Below are positions 36,075 to 47,462 of a stretch of 64,000 bases of DNA, piece by piece; positions within the stretch are counted from its first letter, which is position 1, and each line of letters begins with the position of its first letter. Below the pieces are notes generated by a model, which did not search any database, was not told where the DNA came from, and saw only the letters and a program-made list of their open reading frames with translations. Origin of the DNA: Sphingobium trunci (GTDB lineage: Bacteria > Pseudomonadota > Alphaproteobacteria > Sphingomonadales > Sphingomonadaceae). A program made the translations under genes and the position numbers. The stretch is taken from assembly GCF_022664535.1 (NCBI RefSeq), contig NZ_JAKUJY010000002.1, forward strand, positions 62,001 through 126,000, given 5' to 3'.

Positions 36075-37193
36075 TTGGCCCGCAAGTTCCTCTATGTCGT
36101 CGCTGGCCTGATCGTGCTGGTGATCGCGGCATTGCTGGCCTATCGCATCTGGGGGATGCAGCTGATCCGCATGGTGATGGTGCCGCGCGAGGGTTTCACC
36201 CAGATCGCCCCCATGCCCGCCAACGCCTATGACAATCCCAAAATGTGGATCGCGCGGCCCGACATCACAAAGGACAATCCCGCCCTTTGGACCCCGGAGG
36301 GCGTGAAGGACGCGCCGGTGCCGGAAAAGGCCGCTATCTTTTTCATCCACCCGACATCCTACATTACCACGCTGGGCGACGCGCACTGGAACATGCGCCT
36401 CGACGACAGGGAAGCGCTTGCGACGGCCCGCCGCTTCGTTCAGCATCAGGCCAGCGCCTTCAATGCCGTGGGCGCGATCTGGGCGCCCCGCTACCGCCAG
36501 GCCAATTACGGCGCCTTTCTGACCGACAATCCCGCGGGCGACCAGGCCCTTGCCGCCGCCTATCGTGATGTGGACCAGGCCTTCGCCGCCTTCCTCAAGG
36601 CCAATCCCGACGGCCCGCTGATCCTGGCCGCCCACAGCCAGGGTTCGCGTCACCTGCTCCAACTGTTGAAGAACGAGGTCGCGGGCAAGCCCGTCGCCGA
36701 CCGGATCGCCGCCGTCTATGCGGTCGGCTGGCCGATTTCGGTCGAGGCCGACCTGCCTGCGCTGGGCCTTCCCGCCTGCGCCCGCCGCGATCAGTCGCAT
36801 TGCGTGGTGAGCTGGCAGAGCTATGCCGAACCGGCCGATCCTTCCCCCGTGATCGAAAGCTTCGAGCGCAAGCCGAGCTTCACCGGCCAGCCGCACAAGG
36901 GCACGCATATGCTCTGCACCAACCCCATAACCGGCGCCTTCAACGGCGCGGCGCCCGCCAGCGCCAATCGCGGCACGCTGGACGCCCGCGAGCAGGACAA
37001 GTCGCCGCGTCTGGTGCCCGGCATCGTCCCTGCGCGCTGCGACACCAGCGGCGTGCTGATGATCGGGGAGCCGGTGGACATGGGGCCGTTCACCTTGCCG
37101 GGCAACAACTACCATGTATATGACTACGCCCTGTTCTGGGCCGATGTGCGCGAAGACGCAAAGCAGCGGCTCGCCGCCTTTCTGAAGAAATAA
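36075..37193 (+). CDS. DUF3089 alpha/beta-hydrolase-like membrane-anchored protein
   Basis: A 372-residue protein with an N-terminal membrane anchor (about 5-25, [18 protein letters not shown]) and a globular domain with FFIHPTSY and the nucleophile-elbow-like [15 protein letters not shown], as in DUF3089 proteins. The start is inferred to be TTG 36075: GGAGAG at 36063-36068 is correctly spaced, and no ATG or GTG gives the membrane anchor at the N-terminus. The substrate is unknown; a periplasmic esterase or lipase-like role is plausible. ruvX begins two bases after the stop. Confidence 0.85.
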   Translation: MARKFLYVVAGLIVLVIAALLAYRIWGMQLIRMVMVPREGFTQIAPMPANAYDNPKMWIARPDITKDNPALWTPEGVKDAPVPEKAAIFFIHPTSYITTLGDAHWNMRLDDREALATARRFVQHQASAFNAVGAIWAPRYRQANYGAFLTDNPAGDQALAAAYRDVDQAFAAFLKANPDGPLILAAHSQGSRHLLQLLKNEVAGKPVADRIAAVYAVGWPISVEADLPALGLPACARRDQSHCVVSWQSYAEPADPSPVIESFERKPSFTGQPHKGTHMLCTNPITGAFNGAAPASANRGTLDAREQDKSPRLVPGIVPARCDTSGVLMIGEPVDMGPFTLPGNNYHVYDYALFWADVREDAKQRLAAFLKK

Positions 37194-37195
37194 GC

Positions 37196-37666
37196 ATGAC
37201 CGTCCTTACCGCCGACCGCGCGCTTTTCCGCGAAGCCCTGCCCCATGGCGGCCGCCTACTGGGCATGGATGTCGGGAGCAAGACGATCGGCCTTGCGCTT
37301 TGCGATGCGGGCTGGTCGATCGCGAGCCCCGCCCATACCGTGTCGCGCGGCAAGTTCGGCAAGGACAAGATCGCGCTGGCCGCCTTCATCGCGCAGCAGC
37401 TGGTGAAAGGGGTGGTGATCGGCCTGCCGCTGAACCTCGACGGCAGCGAAAGCCCGCGCAGCCAGGCCAGCCGCGCCTTTGCCCGCAATATCGCGGACCT
37501 GGGCCTGCCCATCTTGCTGTGGGACGAGCGCTGGTCGACGCAGGCCGTGACCCGCACGCTGCTGGAAGCGGATGCCAGCCGCGCGCGCCGCGACGAACTG
37601 GTCGACAAGCTTGCCGCCAGCTATATTTTGCAGGGCGCCATCGACGGGTTGATGGCGGGTTTCTGA
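37196..37666 (+). CDS. ruvX: Putative pre-16S rRNA nuclease / Holliday junction resolvase-like protein
   Basis: A YqgF/RuvX family protein of 156 residues with an RNase H-like fold. The first acidic motif is [17 protein letters not shown], followed by [16 protein letters not shown], the second acid in [10 protein letters not shown], and [14 protein letters not shown] at the C-terminus. In E. coli this family completes 5' maturation of 16S rRNA. It is two bases downstream of the DUF3089 gene, so it is in the same unit. Confidence 0.92.
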   Translation: MTVLTADRALFREALPHGGRLLGMDVGSKTIGLALCDAGWSIASPAHTVSRGKFGKDKIALAAFIAQQLVKGVVIGLPLNLDGSESPRSQASRAFARNIADLGLPILLWDERWSTQAVTRTLLEADASRARRDELVDKLAASYILQGAIDGLMAGF

Positions 37667-37678
37667 CGGAGGCGGGAT

Positions 37679-38080
37679 TTAGCCCTCAAAGGCCGAGATG
37701 ATCGGGCAAGGCCCTTCTTCCGACGCGTGGCAGGCGCTCGCGAGGCGGCGCAGCGAGTCCCGGGCGGTCTGCAACTCGGCAATCCTGAAGTCCAGCGCCT
37801 GCAGCCTTTCCGCCGCCAGTTCCCGCGCTCTCGCCCTGTCCTGCCCCGCGTCGAGCCGCAGCAATTCCCCGATCTGCTCCAGCGTGAAGCCCGCCCCTTA
37901 GGCCGATCGGATGAACTTCAGCCGCCGCACATCGCCTTCGTCATAGCGCCGGACGCCGCCTGCCACGCCGCCGCCTTCCGGCCGGTCGGGCGTCGGCAGC
38001 AAGCCGCGCCGCTGGTAGAAGCGCACCGTCTCGACCCCGACGCCGCCCGCGCGGGCCAGAGCAGAAATCGTCATCGCCAT
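37679..38080 (-). pseudogene. MerR-family regulator interrupted by an in-frame stop codon
   Basis: Read from ATG 38080 (or 38074) the frame encodes the MerR winged-helix domain ([20 protein letters not shown], then FYQRRGLL) up to FIRSA. It then meets TAA at 37898-37900 and continues in the same frame with GAGFTLEQIGELLRLDAG to the C-terminal ACHASEEGPCPIISAFEG. One change (CAA to TAA is the simplest) would restore a protein of about 133 residues. The C-terminal cysteine pair resembles C117/C126 of mercury-type MerR, but the equivalent of C82 is not Cys (GQDRARA). It is divergent from the glutaredoxin-MauE gene, its probable target. A sequencing error cannot be excluded. Confidence 0.8.
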
Positions 38081-38082
38081 GC

Positions 38083-38113
38083 TTGACTCCGGACCATGGT
38101 ACGGAACCCATAT
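38083..38113 (+). promoter_or_regulatory. MerR-type promoter/operator of the glutaredoxin-MauE gene
   Basis: A -35 TTGACT (38083-38088) and a -10-like CCATAT (38108-38113) are separated by 19 bases, the over-long spacing typical of MerR-activated promoters. The spacer holds a near-perfect dyad centred on CCATGG (CCGGACCATGGTACGG, 38089-38104, with a single mismatched pair of bases per arm). It lies just upstream of the divergent merR-like gene start. Confidence 0.65.
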
Positions 38114-38151
38114 GGGGTGCCAAGCGATATTCGCCAAGAGAAAGCCGAGCC

Positions 38152-38916
38152 ATGACCACGACCGCCGCCACCCTTCCGACACCCCGGAGAGCCATGCTCT
38201 ACCGCATGGTGATGCCGGGGCATGTCTGCCCCCATGGTCTCAAGGCGCGCTGGCTGCTCAGGCACAAGGGCTACGAGGTCGAGGATCATTGGCTTACCAG
38301 CCGGGAGGAAACCGACGCCTTCAAGGCCGCGCATGACGTCAGGACCACGCCGCAGATCTTCATCGATGGCGAAAGGATCGGCGGCCATGACGACCTGCGC
38401 CGTCATTTCGGGCTGAAAGTCGCCGATCCCAATGCGACGAGCTATACCCCTGTCCTTGCCGTCTTCGCGGTCGGTGCGCTGCTGGCGATGGCCTTCACGG
38501 CGATTGAGGCCATGCCGATCCTCAGCGTCGTGACGGTGGAGCGCTTCATCGCCATCACCATGATGCTGCTGGCCATGCTGAAGCTTCAGGACGTGGATCG
38601 CTTCGCCACCATGTTCCTGAATTATGACCTGCTGGCCCGCCGCTATGTGCCCTATGGCAAGGCCTATCCCTTTCTGGAACTGGGTGCGGGCGTGCTGATG
38701 CTGACCGGCTGGCTCGACTGGCTGTCGATCCCCGTGGCGCTGTTCATCGGCGGCATCGGCGCCGTGTCGGTGTTCAAGGCCGTCTATATCGAGAAGCGCG
38801 AACTCAAATGCGCCTGCGTCGGCGGCGGCAGCAATGTGCCGCTGGGCTTCGTCTCGCTGACGGAGAATATCATGATGGTGGCGATGGCGCTGTGGATGCT
38901 GTCGGGCATCCACTGA
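38152..38916 (+). CDS. Glutaredoxin-MauE fusion membrane protein
   Basis: A 254-residue fusion. Residues 15-90 are a glutaredoxin-like domain with a single active-site cysteine (VCPHGLKA, C26) and the cis-Pro loop TTPQIFIDG. Residues 98-252 are a MauE/DoxX-like domain of about four membrane spans with a C-terminal CAC motif (C220 and C222). The combination suggests a membrane thiol carrier, perhaps moving reductant across the membrane or handling thiol-reactive metals. The MerR-type promoter supports a metal or redox stress role. Start ATG 38152 puts GAAAGCCGAG upstream. The neighbouring regulator is broken. Confidence 0.82.
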   Translation: MTTTAATLPTPRRAMLYRMVMPGHVCPHGLKARWLLRHKGYEVEDHWLTSREETDAFKAAHDVRTTPQIFIDGERIGGHDDLRRHFGLKVADPNATSYTPVLAVFAVGALLAMAFTAIEAMPILSVVTVERFIAITMMLLAMLKLQDVDRFATMFLNYDLLARRYVPYGKAYPFLELGAGVLMLTGWLDWLSIPVALFIGGIGAVSVFKAVYIEKRELKCACVGGGSNVPLGFVSLTENIMMVAMALWMLSGIH

Positions 38917-38980
38917 TTCTGAAACGCCATGCTTCCGCGACTGTCAGCGGAGATCGATCTTCGGCGCCGGCGCGGCCATG

Positions 38981-39859
38981 TTATCCGTCGATCCAGTCCG
39001 CCGAAGCGATGCCCTGCGCGTAAAGCAGCACGGACAGGTCGCCATGCACGATTTCCGCCGCAGCAGCCTCGCGGGTCTTGGGCTTCGCATGATAGGCGAC
39101 GCCCAGTCCCGCGCCCTGGATCATCGGAATGTCGTTGGCGCCATCGCCGACCGCCAGGGTGAGAGCGCGATCGATGCCGCCCTCGATCGCGGCTTCCAGT
39201 TCCGCCCGCTTGCGCGCCGCGTCGACGATCGGCGCCGTCACCGTGCCGAGCAAGGCCCCATCCGCAATTTCCAGCACATTGGCGACTGCGCTGTCGAAAC
39301 CGATCTCCTCCGCCACCGGGCCGGTGAAGCGGGTGAAGCCGCCCGACACCAGCAAAGTCTTCGCCCCCCGCGCCTTCATCGTCCGCACCAGCGCCCTGGC
39401 GCCGGGCATGATCCTGACGCGCTCGACGCGGCACTGGTCGATGGCGGCATCCGCCAATCCCTTGAGCAAGGCCACCCGCTCATGCAGCGCGCCTGCGAAA
39501 TCCAGTTCGCCGCGCATCGCCCGCTCGGTGATCTCGGCGATCTGCGGCTTGATCCCGGCATAGTCGGCCAGTTCGTCAATGCACTCGACGGTGATCATGG
39601 TGGAATCCATGTCCGCGATCAGCAGCTTCTTCTCGCGGCCGTGGGCCGGCTGGACGATCACGTCCACCCTGTCGCCGATCCCGGTCAGCGCAGCCCGCGC
39701 CGCGATCGGGTCGGACCCGAAGAAAATGTCCGCCGCCTTGCCCTGGTCCAGCCACCGGCTATCCACCGGCGCGCAGCCTGCAGTCGCCAGCCGTCCGGCG
39801 GCCTGCGCAATATCTTCCTGACTCAAGGCCGCACTTGCCACTAAGGTCGCGACGAACAT
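38981..39859 (-). CDS. serB: Phosphoserine phosphatase
   Basis: A HAD-superfamily enzyme dephosphorylating phosphoserine in the last step of serine synthesis. The 292-residue protein has an N-terminal ACT-like region (1-75) and a catalytic domain with [19 protein letters not shown] (DxD motif), [13 protein letters not shown], and [19 protein letters not shown] 39859 has GGGAG six bases upstream. Its start codon overlaps the miaA start codon on the other strand (CATG at 39857-39860). Confidence 0.94.
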   Translation of the reverse strand: MFVATLVASAALSQEDIAQAAGRLATAGCAPVDSRWLDQGKAADIFFGSDPIAARAALTGIGDRVDVIVQPAHGREKKLLIADMDSTMITVECIDELADYAGIKPQIAEITERAMRGELDFAGALHERVALLKGLADAAIDQCRVERVRIMPGARALVRTMKARGAKTLLVSGGFTRFTGPVAEEIGFDSAVANVLEIADGALLGTVTAPIVDAARKRAELEAAIEGGIDRALTLAVGDGANDIPMIQGAGLGVAYHAKPKTREAAAAEIVHGDLSVLLYAQGIASADWIDG

Positions 39860-40802
39860 GGACACTCCCGAAACATATGAGGGCGAATCCCGCCCGCGCG
39901 TCGCGCTTATTGCCGGGCCTACCGCCAGCGGCAAGAGCGCGCTTGCCCTTGCCCTTGCCCATGCGGCGAACGGCGTCATCATCAATGCCGATGCAAGCCA
40001 GGTCTATGCCGACCTCCAGATCCTCTCCGCGCGGCCATCGGACGAGGACATGGCGCAGGCTCCGCATCGCCTTTTCGGCCATATCGACGGCGCGGAATCC
40101 TGTTCCGCCGCCCGCTGGGCGGCCGAAGCCCGCGCCGAGGTGGACAGGGCGCATGAGGAAGGCCGCCTTCCCATCCTGGTCGGCGGAACGGGGCTCTATC
40201 TGCGCACCCTGCTCGACGGCATCGCCCCGGTGCCGGACATCGATCCGGCCGTCCGCGCCACGATCCGCACCATGGCCGTGGCGGAAGCGCACGCTGCCCT
40301 GGGCAGGGAGGATCCCGAAGCCGCCACGCGTCTGGCCCCAGCAGATACCACGCGCGTGGCCCGCGCGCTCGAAGTCGTGCGCTCCACCGGCAAGCCCCTC
40401 TCGGAATGGCAGAAGCGCAAGAGCGGCGGCATCGGTAATCGCATCGCCCTTGCCCCGCTCATCCTGCTGCCCCCGCGCGACTGGCTGATCGAGCGCTGCG
40501 ACCGCCGGTTCGGGCAGATGGTGGACAGCGGCGCCGTGGAGGAAGTCGAAGCCCTGCTCGCGCGCAATCTCTCCCCCGGTCTTCCCGTCATGCGTGCCAT
40601 CGGGGTGCCGGAAATCGCAGCCTGGCTGGCGGGGGAGATCGGCCGCGAGCCGATGCTGGAACGCGGCCGGATTGCGACCCGCCAATATGCGAAGCGCCAA
40701 TATACCTGGTTTTCCCGCCAGCCCCCAACGGACTGGCCGCGGGAAACACGACAGGTTGATGATAAAATCACAGATGAATTGGTAATTAAATTACAACAAT
40801 AA
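39858..40802 (+). CDS. miaA: tRNA dimethylallyltransferase
   Basis: Adds the isopentenyl group to A37 of tRNAs that read UNN codons. The 314-residue protein has the P-loop [28 protein letters not shown], and [17 protein letters not shown]. The C-terminal tRNA-binding part has [22 protein letters not shown] 39858 overlaps the serB ATG on the opposite strand; no later start keeps the P-loop in place, and the Shine-Dalgarno is weak (AAGG about 12 bases away). The last 40 bases are notably AT-rich. Confidence 0.93.
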   Translation: MDTPETYEGESRPRVALIAGPTASGKSALALALAHAANGVIINADASQVYADLQILSARPSDEDMAQAPHRLFGHIDGAESCSAARWAAEARAEVDRAHEEGRLPILVGGTGLYLRTLLDGIAPVPDIDPAVRATIRTMAVAEAHAALGREDPEAATRLAPADTTRVARALEVVRSTGKPLSEWQKRKSGGIGNRIALAPLILLPPRDWLIERCDRRFGQMVDSGAVEEVEALLARNLSPGLPVMRAIGVPEIAAWLAGEIGREPMLERGRIATRQYAKRQYTWFSRQPPTDWPRETRQVDDKITDELVIKLQQ

Positions 40803-40805
40803 CCA

Positions 40806-40834
40806 TTGACATGTCATTTTATGCCCAATAAACG
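40806..40834 (+). promoter_or_regulatory. Candidate promoter of the ilvB operon
   Basis: TTGACA (40806-40811) matches the -35 consensus exactly. A weaker -10 (TAAACG, 40829-40834) follows a 17-base spacer. It lies 70-98 bases upstream of the ilvB start in an AT-rich patch. No Ile/Val/Leu-rich leader peptide was found in the 100-base leader. Confidence 0.5.
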
Positions 40835-40903
40835 CAGCCGCCTTGTCATCGCGGCTGATCTGGCGCAGATGGCGCAACCTGAATCTGGCGGAAGGAATCC
40901 ATC

Positions 40904-42652
40904 GTGGCCGAAAAGAGCGGCGCGGACATATTGGTTGAGTGCCTGATCGACCTGGGGGTCGAGGTCGTGTTCGGTTATCCGGGCGGCGCGGTGCTGCCCA
41001 TTTATGACGCACTCTTCAATCATCCGAAGATCCGCCACGTGCTCGTCCGCCATGAACAGGGCGCGACCCATATGGCGGAGGGCTATGCGCGCTCGACCGG
41101 CAAGCCCGGCGTCGTGCTCGTCACCTCCGGCCCGGGCGCGACCAATGCCGTCACCGGCATCACCGATGCGCTGATGGATTCGATCCCGATGGTCGTCATC
41201 ACCGGCCAGGTCCCGACCCAACTGATCGGCACCGACGCCTTTCAGGAAGCGGACACGGTCGGCATCACGCGCCACTGCACCAAGCATAATTATCTGGTGA
41301 AGTCGCCGACCAAGCTGGCCAGCGTCATCCATGAGGCGTTCCATATCGCCACCACCGGCCGTCCCGGCCCGGTCGTCGTCGACATTCCCAAGAATGTCCA
41401 GATCGCGACGGCGCCCTATGAAAAGCCCAGGGCGTTCGAACATGCGAGCTACCGGCCGCAGACCAAGGGCGACGCCAAGGCGATCGCTACGGCGGTCGAG
41501 TGGCTGGCAAAGGCGGAACGGCCGATCTTCTACACCGGCGGCGGCGTCATCAACAGCGGCCCGGAAGCGTCGGCCCTGCTGCGTGAGATCGCCGCGCTGA
41601 CGGGTGCGCCCGTCACTTCGACATTGATGGGTCTGGGCGCCTTCCCGGCTTCATCGGACCAATGGGTCGGCATGCTGGGCATGCACGGCACCTATGAAGC
41701 CAATTGGGCGATGAACAAGGCGGACCTGATCGTCTGCGTCGGTGCCCGCTTCGACGACCGCGTGACCGGCCGCCTGGACGCTTTCGCGCCCCATTCGAAG
41801 AAAATCCACATCGATATCGACCGCAGCTCGATCAACAAGACCGTCGATGTCGACCTGCCCATCGTCGCCGACGTCGCCAGCGCGCTCGCCGACATGATCG
41901 CGCTCTGGAAGGATCGCGGCCACAAGGCGGCCGATCTCACCGAATGGTGGGCGCGGATCGACGGCTGGCGCGCGCGCAACAGCCTCGCCTATCCCGACAG
42001 CCGCGAGGAGATCATGCCGCAGGACGCGATCGCCCAGCTTTACAAGGCTTCGCGCTCGTCAAAGGACGTCATCATCACCACCGAGGTCGGCCAGCATCAG
42101 ATGTGGGCGGCCCAGCATTTCGGCTTCGACGAACCGAACAAGTGGCTGACCTCCGGCGGCCTCGGCACCATGGGCTATGGCTTCCCGGCGGCGATCGGCG
42201 CGCAGGTGGGCAATCCCGACAGCCTGGTCGTCTGCGTCGCGGGCGATGCCTCGATCCAGATGAACATTCAGGAAATGGGCACCGCCACGCAATATCGCCT
42301 GCCGGTCAAGATCTTCATCCTGAACAATGAATATATGGGCATGGTCCGCCAGTGGCAGGAGCTGACCTATGAAAGCCGCTATTCCAACAGCTATTCCGAC
42401 AGCCTGCCCGATTTCGTGAAGCTGGCGGAAGCTTATGGCTGGACCGGCATCCGCATCGAAGGGCCGCAGGAACTGGCGGCAGGCATCCGTCAGATGATCG
42501 ACACGCCCGGCCCGGTGATCGTCGACTGCCGCGTGGCGAAACTCAGCAACTGCTTCCCGATGATCCCGTCGGGCGCGGCGCATACCGAAATGCTGCTCGA
42601 CCCCAGCCAGGTCGAAGGCATCATGTCGGACGAGGCAAAGGCTTTGGTGTGA
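40904..42652 (+). CDS. ilvB: Acetolactate synthase, large catalytic subunit
   Basis: A thiamine-diphosphate enzyme that condenses pyruvate with pyruvate or 2-oxobutyrate at the entry to Val, Leu and Ile synthesis. The 582-residue protein has VFGYPGGAVLPIYDAL, the catalytic Glu region RHEQGATHMAEGYAR, and the ThDP/Mg motif GDASIQMNIQE ending LNN. The start is GTG 40904 with GGAAGGAA upstream. It leads an operon with a small unknown gene and the regulatory subunit. Confidence 0.96.
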   Translation: MAEKSGADILVECLIDLGVEVVFGYPGGAVLPIYDALFNHPKIRHVLVRHEQGATHMAEGYARSTGKPGVVLVTSGPGATNAVTGITDALMDSIPMVVITGQVPTQLIGTDAFQEADTVGITRHCTKHNYLVKSPTKLASVIHEAFHIATTGRPGPVVVDIPKNVQIATAPYEKPRAFEHASYRPQTKGDAKAIATAVEWLAKAERPIFYTGGGVINSGPEASALLREIAALTGAPVTSTLMGLGAFPASSDQWVGMLGMHGTYEANWAMNKADLIVCVGARFDDRVTGRLDAFAPHSKKIHIDIDRSSINKTVDVDLPIVADVASALADMIALWKDRGHKAADLTEWWARIDGWRARNSLAYPDSREEIMPQDAIAQLYKASRSSKDVIITTEVGQHQMWAAQHFGFDEPNKWLTSGGLGTMGYGFPAAIGAQVGNPDSLVVCVAGDASIQMNIQEMGTATQYRLPVKIFILNNEYMGMVRQWQELTYESRYSNSYSDSLPDFVKLAEAYGWTGIRIEGPQELAAGIRQMIDTPGPVIVDCRVAKLSNCFPMIPSGAAHTEMLLDPSQVEGIMSDEAKALV

Positions 42653-42662
42653 GGATCGGGGT

Positions 42663-43006
42663 GTGACCACTCATCTGAAGCTGCGCATCCATGTGAGCGA
42701 ACCCTTCGATTTCGAACGGATCGCGGGCACCGCCGAGCTGACGGGCTGGACGGTGGACCATGCCGATCCGGACAATGAGGATTGGGAAGTTCATCTGGAT
42801 GCGGGCTTCGACTTTCACGACCGCCACATCGGCCGCCTGCTGGTCAGCCCGCGCTATGTGGGCGAGCATCTGGCGCGGATGTTCGACGCGATTGCGGGCT
42901 TTCCCGTCCGCATCGCCCATCGCGACGACGGCGCATGGCACTACGCCCTGACGGGCATGATTTCAGAGCGCCACGAGCGCGAAGAACCGGATAACGGAAC
43001 GATCTG

Positions 43007-43007
<1 letters not shown>
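42663..43007 (+). CDS. Unrecognised small protein between ilvB and ilvN
   Basis: A 114-residue protein starting at GTG 42663, with GAGGA at 42651-42655 as ribosome binding site. It is acidic and soluble, rich in His, Asp and aromatic residues (DFHDRHIGRLLVSPRYVGEH). No known domain is recognised. It begins 10 bases after ilvB, and its TGA overlaps the ilvN ATG by one base (TGATG), so all three genes are translated in series. Its place between the two subunits of one enzyme suggests a role in assembly or regulation of acetolactate synthase, but this is inference. Confidence 0.78.
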
Positions 43008-44700
<1,693 letters not shown>

Positions 44701-44904
44701 CGATCTCTCGCCGCCCGAAAATCCGGGTTTGCCATGCCGGCGGCCCGAAGGGCGGCGTCCGCCGGCGCATGGATGCTCGCGAATGGGCGCCATGCCTAAG
44801 GATCCTGACCGGTAACCCATTGTTTCCGGTTACGGCTCTGGAACAATCAGGGGACGTTGCCTATTCTGGCGGCGTCCCTTGATCGCTTCTGGAGAATATA
44901 GCCC

Positions 44905-45528
44905 ATGCGCATGCTCATGATTTCCGCAGCCGCCCTGGTCGCGGTAGCCGGTGGCGGTGTCGTCGTCGCCCAGCAGATGCCGCCTGCCCCGGGCGCGAAG
45001 GATCCGGCCCGCGTCACTGCCGGCACTTACGCGATCGATCCTGGCCACACGCAGATCCTGTTCGCCTACGATCATATGGGCTTTTCCAACAATATGGGGG
45101 TCATTTCCGAATCGACCGGTACGCTGACCCTCGATCCGAAAAATCCGTCGGCGGCCAAGGTCTCCGTCGATGTTCCCGTCGCCAACCTGCGGACCGGCAT
45201 TGCCAAGCTCGACGAGCATCTGATGAAGCCGGAATTTTTCGATTCCGCCAAATTCCCCAAGGCGACCTTCGTGTCGACCGGCGTGAAGGTGCAGGGCACC
45301 GAAGCGGAAATCAGCGGCAACCTGACCATCAAGGGCGTGACCAAGCCCGTGACGCTGGACGCTGAATTCTACGGCGCGGGCAAGGCTCCGGCGATGATGG
45401 GCGGCAAGGAAAATATCGGCTTCGTCGCCACCACCACCGTCAAGCGCAGCGATTTCAACATGGGCTATGGCGTGCCGATGGTCGGCGACGCCGTCGAACT
45501 GAAGATCGTCGCCGCTTTTCAGAAATAG
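44905..45528 (+). CDS. YceI family periplasmic lipid-binding protein
   Basis: A 207-residue protein with a signal peptide (1-22, ending VVVAQ). A lipocalin-like YceI barrel runs from about residue 40 (GTYAIDPGHTQILFAYDHMG), with FDSAKFPKATFVSTGVKV and LTIKGVTKPVTLDAEF. The family binds isoprenoid-type lipids in the periplasm. GGAG lies 11 bases before the ATG. It stands alone between ilvC and leuA with no clear functional link to either. Confidence 0.9.
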   Translation: MRMLMISAAALVAVAGGGVVVAQQMPPAPGAKDPARVTAGTYAIDPGHTQILFAYDHMGFSNNMGVISESTGTLTLDPKNPSAAKVSVDVPVANLRTGIAKLDEHLMKPEFFDSAKFPKATFVSTGVKVQGTEAEISGNLTIKGVTKPVTLDAEFYGAGKAPAMMGGKENIGFVATTTVKRSDFNMGYGVPMVGDAVELKIVAAFQK

Positions 45529-45621
45529 GCGCCTTTCGCTCCCCTCCCGCCCGCGGGAGGGGACAATGCCACGCCGCCACCCTTGCGCTTCCCCGCCCAT
45601 ATGGGTTATGGGGCTTTCATC

Positions 45622-45666
45622 ATGCAGCGTGCGCTTCTTCCCCTGCTACGACTTACACGCCCTTAG
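45622..45666 (+). CDS. Candidate leucine leader peptide (MQRALLPLLRLTRP)
   Basis: A 14-codon frame with five leucine codons among 14 (CTT, CTT, CTG, CTA, CTT), 123 bases upstream of the likely leuA start. GGGG lies eight bases before its ATG. It is followed at once by hairpins, as expected for a ribosome-stalling attenuator that senses Leu-tRNA supply. The coding assignment rests on codon content and context only. Confidence 0.65.
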   Translation: MQRALLPLLRLTRP

Positions 45667-45720
45667 GCGTGGTTTTTGTGCTGCTCTTCGCTTGAATGAC
45701 GCGGCAATCCGCCTAAGGGC
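45656..45720 (+). promoter_or_regulatory. leuA leader: intrinsic-terminator-like hairpin and competing 11-bp inverted repeat
   Basis: CACGCC/GGCGTG (45656-45661 with 45666-45671, loop CTTA) is followed by GTTTTT, an intrinsic terminator that overlaps the leader stop codon. A second structure pairs 45659-45669 with 45710-45720 as a perfect 11-bp repeat (GCCCTTAGGCG/CGCCTAAGGGC) and would exclude the first. Mutually exclusive structures after a Leu-rich leader fit transcription attenuation of leuA. The exact switching logic cannot be settled by eye. Confidence 0.6.
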
Positions 45721-45788
45721 ACTAGCAAGCAGATAGTCGTACCACCGGGCAGTCACCGGCCGCCCGCATGCAAAGAAGTAGCTTTTCC

Positions 45789-47462
45789 ATGATGCTGACC
45801 GATCCCTCGCTGAAATACCGCCCCTTCCCTCAGGTGGACCTGCCCAACCGCCAGTGGCCGAGCGCCGTCATCACCTCGCCGCCGCGCTGGCTGTCGACCG
45901 ACATGCGCGACGGCAACCAGTCGCTGATCGACCCGATGAACGCGGAAAAGAAGCGCCGTTTCTTCGATCTGCTGGTGAAAGTCGGCGTCAAGGAGATCGA
46001 GGTCGGCTTCCCCAGCGCGGGTGCGACCGAGTTCGACTTCATTTCCGGCCTGGTGCGCGACGGCGCGATTCCCGACGACGTGATCCCGCAGGTGCTGACC
46101 CAAGCCCGCGAAGACCTGATCGCCACCACCTTCGAATCCCTGCGCGGCGCGAAGAAGGCCATCGTCCACGTCTACAACGCGGTGTCGCCCGCCTGGCGCA
46201 ACATCGTGTTCCAGATGGACCGCCCGCAGATCAAGGAGATCGCCATCAACGCGGCGAAGCTGCTGCGCGACAATGCGGCCAGGCAGCCCGATACCGATTG
46301 GCATTTCGAATATTCGCCGGAAACCTTCTCGACCGCCGAACTGGATTTCAGCCTGGAATGCTGCGAGGCGGTGATGGACATACTGCAGCCGACGGCCGAA
46401 CGCCCGCTGATCCTGAACCTGCCCGCCACGGTCGAGGCGGCGACGCCCAACATCTATGCCGATCAGATCGAATGGATCTGCCGCAACATCTCGAAGCGCG
46501 ACAGCGTGGTGATCTCGCTGCACACCCATAACGACCGCGGCACCGGCGTTGCGGCGGCCGAACTGGGCCTGATGGCGGGCGCGGACCGCGTCGAAGGCTG
46601 CCTGTTCGGCAATGGCGAGCGCACCGGCAATTGCGACCTGGTGACGGTTGCCCTGAACATGTACACGCAGGGCATCAATCCGGGGCTGGATTTCAGCGAC
46701 ATAGACGAGGTCATCCAGACCGTCGAATATTGCAACCAGCTGCCGGTCCACCCACGCCATCCCTATGCGGGCGAACTGGTGTTCACGGCCTTTTCCGGCA
46801 GCCATCAGGACGCGATCAAGAAGGGTTTTGCCGCGCAGGAAGCGCGCAACGACCAGATCTGGGACGTGCCCTATCTGCCGATCGATCCCAAGGATCTGGG
46901 CCGCGATTACGAAGCCGTGATCCGCGTCAACAGCCAGTCCGGCAAGGGCGGCGTCGCCTGGGTGCTGCAACAGGACAAGGGGCTGAAGCTGCCCAAGCGG
47001 ATGCAGGCCGATTTCTCCAAGATCGTGCAGGCGCTGGCCGACGAAAGCAGCCGGGAACTCAATGCCGCCGATATCTGGGGGGCGTTCGAAACCCATTATC
47101 GCCTGACGGGCGAGCAGCCCTACCGGCTGATCGATTATCATGAGAGCGGCCATGCCGGGGATCGCATCTTCACCGGCAAGATCGCGCACAAGGGCGGCGA
47201 ACGCTCCATTTCCGGGCGCGGCAACGGCCTGATCTCCTCGGTTCTGGCCGCGCTGCGCGATGAGCTGGGCGTCGATCTGGAGGTCGCCGACTATAGCGAA
47301 CATGCGATCGGCGCAGGCACGGATGTGGCGGCGGCGGCCTATGTCGAATGCCGCACGCCCGATGGCCGGACGATTTTCGGCATCGGCACCGACACGGACA
47401 TCGCCACCGCTTCGGTTCAGGCCGTGCTGTCGGCGGCGAACAGCGTCGCGGCGCCGCGCTGA
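45789..47462 (+). CDS. leuA: 2-isopropylmalate synthase (long, fungal/actinobacterial-type)
   Basis: Condenses 2-oxoisovalerate with acetyl-CoA in the first step of leucine synthesis. The protein has 557 residues, the longer LeuA type. It shows the HMGL-like catalytic start [38 protein letters not shown] with the metal-binding His, [13 protein letters not shown], and a C-terminal LeuA allosteric domain (about 425-555, with [14 protein letters not shown]) for leucine feedback. ATG 45789 matches the family N-terminus ([19 protein letters not shown]); an upstream ATG at 45768 is possible. Confidence 0.95.
   Translation: MMLTDPSLKYRPFPQVDLPNRQWPSAVITSPPRWLSTDMRDGNQSLIDPMNAEKKRRFFDLLVKVGVKEIEVGFPSAGATEFDFISGLVRDGAIPDDVIPQVLTQAREDLIATTFESLRGAKKAIVHVYNAVSPAWRNIVFQMDRPQIKEIAINAAKLLRDNAARQPDTDWHFEYSPETFSTAELDFSLECCEAVMDILQPTAERPLILNLPATVEAATPNIYADQIEWICRNISKRDSVVISLHTHNDRGTGVAAAELGLMAGADRVEGCLFGNGERTGNCDLVTVALNMYTQGINPGLDFSDIDEVIQTVEYCNQLPVHPRHPYAGELVFTAFSGSHQDAIKKGFAAQEARNDQIWDVPYLPIDPKDLGRDYEAVIRVNSQSGKGGVAWVLQQDKGLKLPKRMQADFSKIVQALADESSRELNAADIWGAFETHYRLTGEQPYRLIDYHESGHAGDRIFTGKIAHKGGERSISGRGNGLISSVLAALRDELGVDLEVADYSEHAIGAGTDVAAAAYVECRTPDGRTIFGIGTDTDIATASVQAVLSAANSVAAPR

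Noticed and set aside
44849..44880. A terminator hairpin between ilvC and the YceI gene
   Set aside because: AGGGGACG/CGTCCCTT can pair, but the loop is long, the stem is short and there is no T run. I did not list it as a feature.
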